A stretch of 64,000 nucleotides of DNA from Oceanospirillum sediminis (GTDB lineage Bacteria > Pseudomonadota > Gammaproteobacteria > Pseudomonadales > Halomonadaceae), in NCBI RefSeq assembly GCF_014164585.1, contig NZ_JACJFM010000025.1, positions 1 through 64,000 of the forward strand. The letters run 5' to 3'. Positions 1 through 9,599 of this stretch are shown in pieces. Every line of letters begins with the position of its first letter. Position 1 is the first letter of the stretch. Under the pieces are notes generated by a model. That model was not told where the DNA came from and made no database searches. It worked only from the letters and a program-made list of their open reading frames with translations. The position numbers and the translations under genes are program-made.

Positions 1-186
1 AATATCAATCGTAAACACAGAGGCTAACTGGAGAATACGTTGCTCAATCCAATCACGGCGGTGTTCAAAACTCTGACCACTGACCTGATCAATACCACAC
101 AGATAAGCTCTGCGTACACAGCGATTAACTACGTGATACCAGGGTGTATCGGAAAGACTGATTTGTTCACAGCGAGCTTTAGTCAT
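1..186 (-). CDS. REP-associated tyrosine transposase (RAYT, Y1/IS200-like), N-terminal part
   Basis: The minus strand from the ATG at 184-186 is open to the window edge and encodes 62 residues beginning MTKARCEQISLSDTPWYHVV, followed by NRCVRRAYLCG and FEHRRDWIEQRI. This opening (xLxDTPWYHVVNRCVRRAYLCG) is typical of the Y1-transposase family found as single-copy RAYT genes in gammaproteobacteria. They are single-strand DNA transposases thought to mobilise REP/BIME palindromes. The catalytic HUH and tyrosine lie outside the window. Directly upstream of its start are tandem copies of a short repeat (232-330), which is the usual neighbourhood of a RAYT. It is truncated only by the window edge. 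Confidence 0.8.
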   Translation of the reverse strand, partial: MTKARCEQISLSDTPWYHVVNRCVRRAYLCGIDQVSGQSFEHRRDWIEQRILQLASVFTIDI

Positions 187-231
187 GATGCCAGACCTTC
201 AAATGATAGATTTATGATAACTCATATTTAT

Positions 232-330
232 CACTATTTAAAAGTGGACCAGTTAAAAGTGGGTGTCCTTTTGTCTCCCTCCACTATTTAAAAGTGGGTG
301 TCCTTTTTGTCTCTGTCCCTTCCTTTTGTC
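232..330. repeat. Short tandem repeats upstream of the RAYT gene
   Basis: CACTATTTAAAAGTGG occurs at 232-247 and again at 282-297. The module AAAAGTGGGTGTCCTTTT-GTCTC occurs at about 255-277 and 290-313, and a third shortened copy of TCCTTTTGTCTCT lies at 321-333. The repeats sit between the RAYT start and the terminator of the giant-protein operon. They are probably the RAYT-associated REP-like sequences of this genome, but copies elsewhere cannot be seen from here. Confidence 0.6.
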
Positions 331-360
331 TCTGATGTTAGACATGATTCAGTTCCTGTA

Positions 361-394
361 ATTAAAGAAAAACCGCCACCTTGCGGTGGCGGTT
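361..394 (-). terminator. Intrinsic terminator of the giant-protein genes
   Basis: AACCGCCACC (371-380), loop TTGC, GGTGGCGGTT (385-394) form a 10-bp perfect stem. On the minus strand it is followed by TTTTTCTTTAAT. It lies 47 nt after the stop codon at 441, so it should end transcription from the 441-4649 gene. Confidence 0.85.
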
Positions 395-440
395 AATAGC
401 TTAACTAAGCCTTACAACTGGTCTTAGACCAGCAGAAGGA

Positions 441-3400
441 TTAAGCGATTTCGATCAGGTTTACAGTACCAGCACCTGCAGCTTCCAGACCAGTAAAGTT
501 TCCGCCTACCAGCTGTACAACTGTGTCGGTTACACCATCCTGGAATACGAAAGCAGCATCTTCCGCATCAGTTGTGTCAAGATCACCGTTCGCGTCGTAG
601 TTAAACATTACCGTTGCACCACCATCAATGTTAGCTGCTAGGTAAGCCAGAGCATCAGCCAGAGAGATCTGATTTGCGCCAGTACCTACTACAACTGCAG
701 AGAATGCGTCAGTGTCGTCAGTATCGAAGGTGATAACACCATCATTACCGATTCGGTGAGACTGAATCACACCTGCATTATCGCCATCGACACCGTTAGC
801 ACCACCGGCATCGAGTGCAGCAATAGTAGTCGTATCCAGGTTCAGCTTGTCATCACCTGAGTTGGTACCCGCAGTAGCAGCAGCTACCGGAGTAGCTAGT
901 GCAACGCCACCCGCATCGAAACCATAGATCACGTCCCAACCGCTAGCAGTGGATTCACCGTCAGCGATAGATACAACGTCTGCATTGCCATCAATAGTCG
1001 CAGTGTTCTGCAATACGAACTGATCTGCACCCGCACCACCGTTGAACAGGTCAGTACCGCCACCACCGACAGCAGCATCGTTACCCGCACCACCGCTAAA
1101 GGTCAGGAAGTCATCTGCTGCAGTCAGCAATGCAACGTCGTTACCAGCTCCACCGGAGAAAGTAACGCCCTCTGCAGTAGCACCACCAGCAGTATCAGTC
1201 AGGATGTACAGGTCAGAGTTAGCAGTACCAGCAAAGCTCAGGTTAGGAGCTGCAGTGCCGTCGTCAAACGTAGTTGCCACGCGACCGTCCAGTACAGCCG
1301 TACCAGTTGACAGAGCGGCGCCGGTCCAACTCAGTCTTAGGTCAGAGCCTGCACCTACCGCCAGCATCTGATCTACGTCACCCACACCCGCGCCATCACC
1401 TGCAACGTCGATAGCGACCGCAGCAACACCACCGCTCATCGCCACCGTGTTGGTCGCCAGGCTGGCGTTGATACCGGTGTTCAGGTTGTCAGTGAAGCTG
1501 TCGATACCAGTACCCAGGTCTACCGTGTCGTTGCCGTCTTTGGCGGTAACGATGTCATTACCCGCACCAGCAGTAATAACGTTGTCACCACGGTCACCGT
1601 GAATGGTATCCCAGCCGCTACCGGTGGTGATGGTGTCGGACTGCGCAGAACCCGTCAGGTCATTGTCACCATTACCCGCTGTGATGCTGATGTTCTTACC
1701 CGCAGAACCCAGCGCGCTGAAGGTGTGGTCACCGTTCGCCAGCGTTACCTTTGCGTTGTCACCCAGCGAGATAACGTCTGCTGTTACATCACCGCCAACC
1801 TGAGACGCATCCAGAGTAGTCAGGGAGTTGTTCAGCGCTGCACCGGATACGGTGTTCAGGTCAACATCATCCGCTGCCGAAATCGTCAGAGATGCCATGT
1901 TCTTAGCATAGATGTTGTTGATGGTTGTTACTGCATTAGCTCCACCCACCTGGTCATCTTCATCTGTGATCTTAATATCCATCGACGTGATGCCATGCGC
2001 CGTCAGCTGACCCAGGTTGTACGCCTGAGCACCGAAGATAACATCATCCAGGCCAGAGTTGATGTTCACGGTCAGGGCTGTTGCGGTGTTGTTCGCCAGC
2101 GTCACACCGTTGAAGTTCGCCGTGTCTTCAGCATCATCGAGAACACCTTTGTAGGCTGCATCGTAGGCTGCTGTACCCACTGCACCAGCCGCCAGACCTG
2201 CCGCTTCAGCCACAGCGCGGGCAGCCGCTGTGTTGCGATCATCCGTGTCCAGGTCAGCCTGGAAGTTCAGTTCGGTCAGCGCAGTATCGGTCAGCGTGAT
2301 GATATCTGTTGGGCCCGCACCGTTGATGTTGAATGGCTCTGCCGTGGTTGGGGACGCATCAGCATTACCATCCGCTGCGATATCCGCCAGGATAACCAGC
2401 TGATCAACATCGGCGTTAGCCATGCCCAGCTCAACATTTTCAGTCGCAATGATATGCAGACCTTCAATGTCGGTCAGAGACAGTGCAGAATCATCGCTGA
2501 AGGCCGCACGCACAATATCGCTACCACCTGCATCAGAGATGCTGTCAACGGCCTGGAAGTCGTCGATGTTTTCAAAGGTCAGGATGTCGTTACCGGCACC
2601 CAGTTTGATATCCTGAGTAACCGCTGTACCGTCAGTTTTACCTACGGTCAGACGCAGGTCGCTCAGCTGAGCAGATGCATCAACCGTTGCGGCAACCAGC
2701 GAGTCGTCTACTGTGTAGGACTGGTCTGCAACACCACCAGACAGCGTAACTGTACCGGTGTGGTTCTGCGCCTGGGTCAGGTTAACAATGTTGGACTCTG
2801 TGTCCGCATCAACGATGGTTACGCTTTCAACCGTTTCTGCCGCTGAAGCGCCTGTCGCGTTCAGGGTGTAATCGAAGGTTGTGCCTGTGTTGAGGTCATT
2901 TTCAACGGTGATCGCAACAGTGTCGTCATTACCGGAAGCATCTTTCAGCTGGGCATTAACCACAGCGTCAGTGCCAGCAACCGCATCTGTAATGGAGTGA
3001 CGCAGCACCAGGTTACCGTTAGATGCCAGATCTGCACCCAGATCTACCAGGTTGAAGGTCGCGCCATCGAAGTCACCGCCACCGACGTCACCAGTTGCAT
3101 CGCGGAATTCATCACGCATAATAACTTTGGTCAGGTCTGCATCGAATGCATCGAAATCAACAGTCTGAGCTGTAGCAGCATCATCATTCACCGTATCTGT
3201 ACCCTGCTGACGCAGTTCCAGAGTCTGAACGTTGCTGATTGCAGCATCACCGGCAATGCCTGCTGTCGTCACCAGAGTGTTTGCACCGGTACCACCGTCC
3301 AGTGTATCGCGGTTGGTCGTAGACGTTGCAGCGAAGCTTGTACCTGTCCAGAAGGTGTCATCGCCCGTACCGCCCTGAATGCTGGTGTGTACGGGTTCAC

Positions 3401-4649
3401 CGGAGTTACCTGGATCCTGGAAACCACCCAGTGCGGTGCTCACATCCAGTGTCAGAGTACCGGTGAAGGCAGAGGCATCCAGGTCCAGCAGGCCAACCGC
3501 TTTAGGGTTTGCCAGTGCACCTGCGGTAAAGTTCATGAACTCGGTCGCCGCGTTGGCACCTGCGCCTGAAGCCGCAGTCAGGTTAACGATGTCCAGGTAG
3601 TCACTACCGGTAATCGTCAGGGTTTCCATTTCGTTCACGGACAGGGCGCTGATAGCAACGCCATTTACTGCGTGCAGGTTTACGGCTTCAAAACCTTCAG
3701 TATTAGCGCCAGTGCTCAGTGCGTTCTGAGTGATGGTGTTCGCCAGTACATCGTTGAGTTCCAGATTGGCGGTTTCAGTACCGGCCAGTACACCGCGCTG
3801 GTAGTTAAAGGTAACGGTCGTTGTTGCATCCGCCGCGTCTGCTACACGCAGGTTGGCCGCTGGCGTGGTGATGTTGTTGACGGTTACGGTGTTTGCATCC
3901 GCTGTGATTTTGTCGATGTTTACGGTACTAACATCGTCTGCATAGCGCAAGTCAACAGTTGTGGTGTTACCGGTCCACTCCAGGTTAACAATCTGGATAT
4001 TGTTCAACTGTGGTGTAACGGTGGGTGTAGTACCTTCATCAGCGTTGGTGTTACCGATTTCAGCGTTCAGTGTGTTATCGGTACGGCCTGCTTCACCCGT
4101 CAGCTCATCTTCATCCTGTAGGGACAGGATGCGGTCACTGCCATCTGGAGTGAAAACCATGTCAGAGTTGAAGATGTTTGCGGTTGCTTTATCGCTTCCA
4201 TTGGTCAGGTCAAAGCTAGGGCCAGCAGGGGTGCTGGTATTCGTATCAATAGTACCATCATCCTGAATAGTACCAGAGTTAACACCATCAACTACGGAAC
4301 CATCAGTCGGTACGGTTGTACCCAGAATGTCAGCAACAAACGCATCATAATCTTTGGTAACACCTGCAACGCCAGCTAATGGGTTACCACCAATTACGTA
4401 AGACATAGTACTCGCACCCAGCACAGTGACAACAGCACCGTTGCTTAGTGTTAATTGAGCCGTATCGCCAGCTATTCTTGCACTGGCAATTGTCAGACCG
4501 CCAATCAGCTGAACTGTATTTGAACCCTCAACATCAGAAATACGGATTTCTGCATTATCGTCAATCAGGTTAGCAGACAGTACATAAGTGTCATCACCTG
4601 CTGCTGCACCTACGATTCCACGCTGTACGTTAACTGTATCGTTAGACAT
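441..4649 (-). CDS. Giant RTX/S-layer-like secreted surface protein
   Basis: 1402 residues from the ATG at 4647-4649, which has GAGGAAAG a few bases upstream. An in-frame TTG 15 nt further up (4664) is less likely. The protein is acidic, rich in Asn, Asp, Thr and Ala, has no cysteine I can find, and has no N-terminal signal peptide. Glycine/aspartate nonapeptide-like repeats appear near residues 1010-1070 (GAGNDIV, KDGNDTV) and again near 1165-1210 (GGAGNDV, GGAGADQF). These are calcium-binding RTX motifs typical of substrates of type I secretion, whose signal is at the C terminus. Between them are long beta-strand-rich stretches as in S-layer proteins. No secretion ABC/MFP genes are in the window. 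The second giant gene lies 124 nt upstream on the same strand and may be co-transcribed. The central two thirds look richer in G+C than both ends. Adhesin or S-layer subunit is the likely role; ligand unknown. Confidence 0.72.
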   Translation of the reverse strand: MSNDTVNVQRGIVGAAAGDDTYVLSANLIDDNAEIRISDVEGSNTVQLIGGLTIASARIAGDTAQLTLSNGAVVTVLGASTMSYVIGGNPLAGVAGVTKDYDAFVADILGTTVPTDGSVVDGVNSGTIQDDGTIDTNTSTPAGPSFDLTNGSDKATANIFNSDMVFTPDGSDRILSLQDEDELTGEAGRTDNTLNAEIGNTNADEGTTPTVTPQLNNIQIVNLEWTGNTTTVDLRYADDVSTVNIDKITADANTVTVNNITTPAANLRVADAADATTTVTFNYQRGVLAGTETANLELNDVLANTITQNALSTGANTEGFEAVNLHAVNGVAISALSVNEMETLTITGSDYLDIVNLTAASGAGANAATEFMNFTAGALANPKAVGLLDLDASAFTGTLTLDVSTALGGFQDPGNSGEPVHTSIQGGTGDDTFWTGTSFAATSTTNRDTLDGGTGANTLVTTAGIAGDAAISNVQTLELRQQGTDTVNDDAATAQTVDFDAFDADLTKVIMRDEFRDATGDVGGGDFDGATFNLVDLGADLASNGNLVLRHSITDAVAGTDAVVNAQLKDASGNDDTVAITVENDLNTGTTFDYTLNATGASAAETVESVTIVDADTESNIVNLTQAQNHTGTVTLSGGVADQSYTVDDSLVAATVDASAQLSDLRLTVGKTDGTAVTQDIKLGAGNDILTFENIDDFQAVDSISDAGGSDIVRAAFSDDSALSLTDIEGLHIIATENVELGMANADVDQLVILADIAADGNADASPTTAEPFNINGAGPTDIITLTDTALTELNFQADLDTDDRNTAAARAVAEAAGLAAGAVGTAAYDAAYKGVLDDAEDTANFNGVTLANNTATALTVNINSGLDDVIFGAQAYNLGQLTAHGITSMDIKITDEDDQVGGANAVTTINNIYAKNMASLTISAADDVDLNTVSGAALNNSLTTLDASQVGGDVTADVISLGDNAKVTLANGDHTFSALGSAGKNISITAGNGDNDLTGSAQSDTITTGSGWDTIHGDRGDNVITAGAGNDIVTAKDGNDTVDLGTGIDSFTDNLNTGINASLATNTVAMSGGVAAVAIDVAGDGAGVGDVDQMLAVGAGSDLRLSWTGAALSTGTAVLDGRVATTFDDGTAAPNLSFAGTANSDLYILTDTAGGATAEGVTFSGGAGNDVALLTAADDFLTFSGGAGNDAAVGGGGTDLFNGGAGADQFVLQNTATIDGNADVVSIADGESTASGWDVIYGFDAGGVALATPVAAATAGTNSGDDKLNLDTTTIAALDAGGANGVDGDNAGVIQSHRIGNDGVITFDTDDTDAFSAVVVGTGANQISLADALAYLAANIDGGATVMFNYDANGDLDTTDAEDAAFVFQDGVTDTVVQLVGGNFTGLEAAGAGTVNLIEIA

Positions 4650-4678
4650 TCCTACTTTCCTCAAGAATTTAAACTATA

Positions 4679-4714
4679 GGTTTGTGATGCAGCAGGAATA
4701 CCACATCACAAACC
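4679..4714 (-). other. Leader hairpin between the two giant genes
   Basis: GGTTTGTGATG (4679-4689) and CATCACAAACC (4704-4714) form a perfect 11-bp inverted repeat around a 14-nt loop. No U-tract follows on the minus strand, so it is not a classic terminator. It lies about 30 nt upstream of the ATG at 4649 and could be an operator or an mRNA processing/stability hairpin. Confidence 0.5.
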
Positions 4715-4773
4715 AAGTATCATCCATTAACACTACCCGCAAATTATTGCCGTTAGTGTCAGCTACTTACTAA

Positions 4774-7700
4774 TTAAGCCAGAGTAATATCAACCAGCGA
4801 AGGATCTGTCACGCCATTCAGCTCGACACTGATAACATCACCATTTGCATCCTGACCCAGGTTAACAAAGATAGACTGATTAATCTGATCAACCTGAACA
4901 CCGATAACACCAGTGTCGATTGTATCACCTGCCAGATCAGACAGAGTCACACCATCTGCACCCGTCAGGCCTGCCAGACTCAGTTTATCCGCAGCAGTAT
5001 CAAAGCCATCAATCACATAATTGCCATCATCCAGCTGATCACCAGATAACTGGATAACATCTGATCCAGATGTCGCTGTTACATTACCAGAAGCATCAGG
5101 TGTCAGCACATTAACACCACCGGTAACACTTGTGTCATTAACTGTGACTGTAGCAGTCTGACCAGCTACCGTAAGAGCCAGAGTTTCTGCGCCTTCAGTT
5201 GCATTATCTGCAGTCAGATCAACAACCAGAGTACCTACGCCATTAGCTACAGTAATATTACCTGTCAGAGCCGTTGCAGTATCTGCCGCTTCAACACCAG
5301 AGATAGTGTAAGCATAGTCACCATCAGTAGCGTTCTGTGCATTCAGAGTAAAGGTTACAGAAGAGCCCTCATTTACTGCTGATGCATCAGAAGCCAGAGT
5401 ATAGGTAGGCGTTACTGCATTCATACCATCAGTAATATCAACATTAAATTCATTAATGTTTGTTACACCGTCTGAAGCCTTCAGCTCACCATTCAACAGC
5501 TGGTCAGCTTTCATTTCCAGATCAGCCATTACAGAATTAGCAAACTGACCGTCAGTTGATACTGCATTGCCAGCCAGGTTGAAACCTGTGCCAATACTAT
5601 AGCCAAAGTCCAGAGTTCCCAGCAGTACGCCATCATCATTAAAGTTTGCACTATCGGATGCAGAAGTTAATGAGAATACCTTGTACTCACCTGGGTTGTT
5701 TACATTCTGAACCATAACAACATGCTTATGTGTAGAACCAATCAGGTCACCACCAGCGGTTGTTGTTGCTGCATCCAGCGATGAATTCTGAATTGTACCG
5801 GTACCCAGAATTGCAGCACCAGCATTACCATTCAGAGCAGCAACCAGGTTAGTCGCATTCAGACCAGCCCAGTCAACTGCATTAGCGTTAGCCGCATCAG
5901 CAGTAAAGTTCAGAACGCTAACAGAGTTAGCTTCAGCCGTTGCGTCAGTATTAACAGTGTTAGCAATAGCTACAGTAGACTGAGTATTGCTGTTACCTGT
6001 AGATACATCTACACGGTTATCCAGGATAGATGTGAAGTCCAGCAGATGGTTACCAACGGTCAGAGCACCAGAACCAGCAACATCGGAATCAGTGTTATCG
6101 AAGAAGTTAACAACACTTACTTTACCGAATGTACCTGTCACTTCCAGTACGTTAGCACTGTTATCATTAGAGTGCAGCACAACCAGATCGTTGCTACCAG
6201 TACCCATGTTGATGGTAGAGAAGTTGATAGCAGTAGCATCATCAGTTGTAGCAGTGATGTTACCTGTGTTAATAGCAGTATAGTCAGAACCTACCACACC
6301 ATTAACACCAACATTACCGGCAAAAACGCCCTTCGCGCCGTTACCAAACTCCGCCTGCCCCATTTGAGCAACGATAGCTGCGCTATCACCCAGGCTGGTA
6401 GAAGTAATATCAGTTGTATCAATAATACCCTGACGCAGAGCTGTTACGTCAGCAGATGCCAGATCATTCGTAGTCAGGACAGGCTGAGAGATCTTAACAC
6501 TCAGATCATTCAAGCCACCTACAGTAGAGGTAATAACCAGCTCCTGCACACCTGTACTGGATGTATCAGAAGAAGTACCACCTACGCCAGCTGTAGTTGC
6601 AGTTTCAGCATCGTTTTCAACTTTCAGCAGACGAGCCAGCTCAGGATTAGCAGCAATCGCACTCTTAATCGCTTCGTTGATCGTCAGCTGGTTAGCAATG
6701 TAGTTACCGTTCGCATCTGTTGGGATATTAACAGTCTGCTCGAAACCTGCGAAAGAAACTTCAAGTGTTGCGTTATACAGTACACGCTCACCAAACACCT
6801 GCGCTCCGGTATCCTGACCGAAGGTCCACATACCAGTAGATGCATCGCCATTCTGATCAGTGGAGTTGATACGAACGAAGTCGCTGCCGTCACCAGCATT
6901 GATATCGAACGTGCCATAAGCATTCAGATTAACGTCATCATCACCAGAACCGGCATTAATCGTCAGGTTATCCAGCGCCTGCATAGTCTGGAAAGACACG
7001 TCTGGCACGTTATCCAGATCAACGGTATCCATGATAACCGTAACTTTATCACCACTTGCACCAGTATTCACTGTAAAGCTGGTACCGTCCTGATCAACCG
7101 CATCACCGTCCAGAGCAACTACAACAGTGTCGCCTGCCACACCAGTAGTGTAGTTGAAATCACCTTTTTCAGTACCGTCGATTGACGCTGTAACATTGAT
7201 AGCACCACCACCAGTTGCAGTGAAGGTATCAACATTCATCATCGCTGTTGAGCTACCAATGGTCAGATCACCAGAGAAGCCACTTGCGTTAACCGTTTCA
7301 ACATTAGTATTGTTGCTCCAGTTTTCGTTATCACTACCACCATTAAAGGCATCACGGATAACCAGATCAGCGCCGTCCCAGGTAGCACCATCAGCGATAT
7401 TAACAGTGTTCAGAGCCTGATCAGTAGAGGATACATAGCCCAGGTTAGATGGCTGGTCATTAGTACCATTAACATCAATATTAAATACTGCGATACCATC
7501 AACCTGATCAGTTTCAGTGTCAGTCAGAGAATTCTGATCCTTACCACCGATAACCAGGTTACCACCTTCACCGTCGCGGCCTACTTTTTCCAGCTCAACG
7601 TTGATAGTAACAGGCTTATTCTGCTCTTCTGTAGAGCTTACTTCTGCACGGTCATAACGGTTAGAGTTCTGAACCAGGGTACCATCAGTAGAAGTAGGGT

Positions 7701-9207
7701 TCTGATCAGAAGGCGCCAGATAAACCAGGTTTTCGTTTGCTGTCAGCTCAACACCTTCAACACCTTCCAGACGAACAATTGGAGCAGTACGACTACTACC
7801 AGTTGCACCCTGTGCAGTTTCTTCGGTGAACTCACCACCGATAACAGCAGTTACCTTATCAGACAGTCCCAGCTGCTCAATTGCAGCATTCATCGCCTCA
7901 ACCAGCTGCTCGTGTGTACGAATCGCTGTACCAGTAGCATCCTCATCGCTACCAATCAGAGGAGCCAGCTGATAAGTTTCACCATCCAGTTCAAAGTTCA
8001 GACGCTCGAAGGTTACACCATCAAGCAGTTCAACATCTTGTTTACCTTCTTGAATCAGATCGTATGCATCCTGGTTCATAACGCGGTAATCAATGCTGCT
8101 AGAAGCACCGATCTTGCCAGAAATCAGGTAATCTTCATCGAAGTATACTGTCAAATCGGATGCATCACCGTCGCTATTAACGTTATCAGTGTGATCCATA
8201 ATAATGGTCAGATCTTCGGTGTTACGAGCATCAGCCAGGTTACCCGTTTTAGTCAGTGTGGTCAGGTTTTCGATAACCAGATCACCGTCAGACTGTTTAG
8301 AACCGATCTTAACAACATCGGTCATGTACTTGGCATCAACAGTTACAACTGCACCACTGCCATTGAACCCCAAGTCAGGAGCATAATCACGAGACTCAAT
8401 CGTTATCTCTTCAATCTCTTCTGTCCTAGGCTGAACATCAATATCGTTCCAGCCGTTATTAATACCAACAAATTCTTTCGTCAACTGAGCATGCAGGTAG
8501 TCATAACCATTCTGACCGTCCAGCTTATCAGCAGAAGAAAGGGTATTAGACACACCACCAGCCATGCTATTCTGAGCCATGAAGGCTTCAAAAGAGTCAG
8601 ACTCTGAAGTACCTGTCAAGCGATCAGTACCAGAACTCAGCTCAATAGGGGCGTTATCAGAAGGTGCTTCAGCACCATTAATCAGCTCTACAATTGAGGT
8701 AGAAGAAGATACATCAGAGTTCTGGTCAACATTCTGCAGAACAGCCTGCAGTGAAGCCAGATCATTAGCGTTGCCGCCCATGTCTACACTGTAGTAAGTC
8801 GCTACAGCAACTTTGTTAGACAGAGCCTGGGCAGATGCACCCCAGTTAGCGTCGTCTGCAGATACAGCGCTCAGAGCCTGTACTGCACTCAGAATTACTT
8901 CACCACGATCCGCACCAGCATTCAGCTGACCAGTAACAAAAGCTTCTGCTTCTGCAACAGTGTCTGCGCTGGCTTCAACCAGAATGTTTGAAACAAACTT
9001 TGCTGCAAACTCTTCGTTTGTCAGCCACTCTGCGTAGATAGACTTAAACTCAGCAGATTCTGCCAGACCAGAAGCCGTTACTTCCAGGCTTTGGCCGATT
9101 TCCGTTGCGCGTACAAAATCATTCAGCAGATTAGTGCTTGGAGCAGCATCAAACATGCCTACTACCAGGCTAATGATATCTGCGCGAGTTTCAGCTGTAA
9201 TAGCCAT
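4774..9207 (-). CDS. Giant S-layer/adhesin-like protein with DUF4214-like N terminus and Calx-beta-like domain
   Basis: 1477 residues from the ATG at 9205-9207, preceded by AAGGAGA; an out-of-frame ATG lies 4 nt upstream. Residues 1-170 are helical (MAITAETRADIISLVVGMF..., LLNDFVR) and resemble DUF4214/S-layer N-terminal regions of marine gammaproteobacteria. The long middle is beta-rich with SGTDRLTGTSESDSFEAF and GSGDDDVNLNA RTX-like turns. A Calx-beta-like module (NEGSSVTFTLNAQN ... ATEGAETLALTV) occupies about 1262-1369, followed by a C-terminal ~100 residues (SGSDVIQLSG, YVIDGFDTAADKLSL) of the kind that carries a type I secretion signal. I see no cysteine and no Sec signal peptide. First gene of the pair; its upstream region has a CRP-type operator at 9378-9393. 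Confidence 0.7.
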   Translation of the reverse strand: MAITAETRADIISLVVGMFDAAPSTNLLNDFVRATEIGQSLEVTASGLAESAEFKSIYAEWLTNEEFAAKFVSNILVEASADTVAEAEAFVTGQLNAGADRGEVILSAVQALSAVSADDANWGASAQALSNKVAVATYYSVDMGGNANDLASLQAVLQNVDQNSDVSSSTSIVELINGAEAPSDNAPIELSSGTDRLTGTSESDSFEAFMAQNSMAGGVSNTLSSADKLDGQNGYDYLHAQLTKEFVGINNGWNDIDVQPRTEEIEEITIESRDYAPDLGFNGSGAVVTVDAKYMTDVVKIGSKQSDGDLVIENLTTLTKTGNLADARNTEDLTIIMDHTDNVNSDGDASDLTVYFDEDYLISGKIGASSSIDYRVMNQDAYDLIQEGKQDVELLDGVTFERLNFELDGETYQLAPLIGSDEDATGTAIRTHEQLVEAMNAAIEQLGLSDKVTAVIGGEFTEETAQGATGSSRTAPIVRLEGVEGVELTANENLVYLAPSDQNPTSTDGTLVQNSNRYDRAEVSSTEEQNKPVTINVELEKVGRDGEGGNLVIGGKDQNSLTDTETDQVDGIAVFNIDVNGTNDQPSNLGYVSSTDQALNTVNIADGATWDGADLVIRDAFNGGSDNENWSNNTNVETVNASGFSGDLTIGSSTAMMNVDTFTATGGGAINVTASIDGTEKGDFNYTTGVAGDTVVVALDGDAVDQDGTSFTVNTGASGDKVTVIMDTVDLDNVPDVSFQTMQALDNLTINAGSGDDDVNLNAYGTFDINAGDGSDFVRINSTDQNGDASTGMWTFGQDTGAQVFGERVLYNATLEVSFAGFEQTVNIPTDANGNYIANQLTINEAIKSAIAANPELARLLKVENDAETATTAGVGGTSSDTSSTGVQELVITSTVGGLNDLSVKISQPVLTTNDLASADVTALRQGIIDTTDITSTSLGDSAAIVAQMGQAEFGNGAKGVFAGNVGVNGVVGSDYTAINTGNITATTDDATAINFSTINMGTGSNDLVVLHSNDNSANVLEVTGTFGKVSVVNFFDNTDSDVAGSGALTVGNHLLDFTSILDNRVDVSTGNSNTQSTVAIANTVNTDATAEANSVSVLNFTADAANANAVDWAGLNATNLVAALNGNAGAAILGTGTIQNSSLDAATTTAGGDLIGSTHKHVVMVQNVNNPGEYKVFSLTSASDSANFNDDGVLLGTLDFGYSIGTGFNLAGNAVSTDGQFANSVMADLEMKADQLLNGELKASDGVTNINEFNVDITDGMNAVTPTYTLASDASAVNEGSSVTFTLNAQNATDGDYAYTISGVEAADTATALTGNITVANGVGTLVVDLTADNATEGAETLALTVAGQTATVTVNDTSVTGGVNVLTPDASGNVTATSGSDVIQLSGDQLDDGNYVIDGFDTAADKLSLAGLTGADGVTLSDLAGDTIDTGVIGVQVDQINQSIFVNLGQDANGDVISVELNGVTDPSLVDITLA

Positions 9208-9599
9208 CCATTTCTCCTTGATCAAGGGTCAGAAATTAACATCGAATGTTAAATTAAATTTACTGTTTCTGGTGAAAGACACCACCTGCGCCCAGCCATC
9301 AGACTGCATCCTGCAGGCCAGTGCATCCACACAAACTTGCACGTCGGGCAAGACTACTGAAAGAAAGTCTACCGGGATGTGACCAGCATCACACGATGCT
9401 GAAATTACCCCGGTTCAGTACCGATGGGTACATCAAGGCAACATATTGTTACCTTAATGACACCTGCGGAAAAAAGCTTTTCAGATAATACTTTACCCCA
9501 CGGCGATAATTCCGTGCGCCGGTCATCATAGACATAGTCGCCTTTTTTGACAACCCATTATATTGCCCATCGCTACAGACATCGTTTTGACGTAAATCA
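9208..9599 (-). promoter_or_regulatory. Upstream region of the giant-protein genes
   Basis: No gene is visible. It contains the CRP-type operator (9378-9393) and an inverted repeat AAGGCAACA / TGTTACCTT at 9435-9443 and 9447-9455 with a 3-nt centre. A weak -10-like TAGTCT on the minus strand (9351-9356) would place the CRP site near -41, but no good -35 is seen and this promoter is only a guess. No terminator is evident after the gene ending at 9600, so read-through from it is possible. Confidence 0.4.
9378..9393. promoter_or_regulatory. CRP-family operator, perfect TGTGA-N6-TCACA
   Basis: TGTGACCAGCATCACA matches both half-sites of the E. coli CRP consensus exactly. Read on the minus strand it is TGTGATGCTGGTCACA, which shares TGTGATGCT with the site at 23309-23324 in front of the FecR gene. 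The centre is about 178 bp upstream of the giant gene start (9207). Confidence 0.7.

Noticed and set aside
1599-2846. Long open frame (415 codons) on the plus strand opposite the first giant gene
   Set aside because: It mirrors the Gly/Asp/Thr-rich repeats of the minus-strand gene, has no Shine-Dalgarno, and is Cys/Arg/Gln-rich in a way typical of antisense frames.
6046-7185. 379-codon open frame opposite the second giant gene
   Set aside because: Same antisense artefact of strongly biased codons; no domain or start signal.
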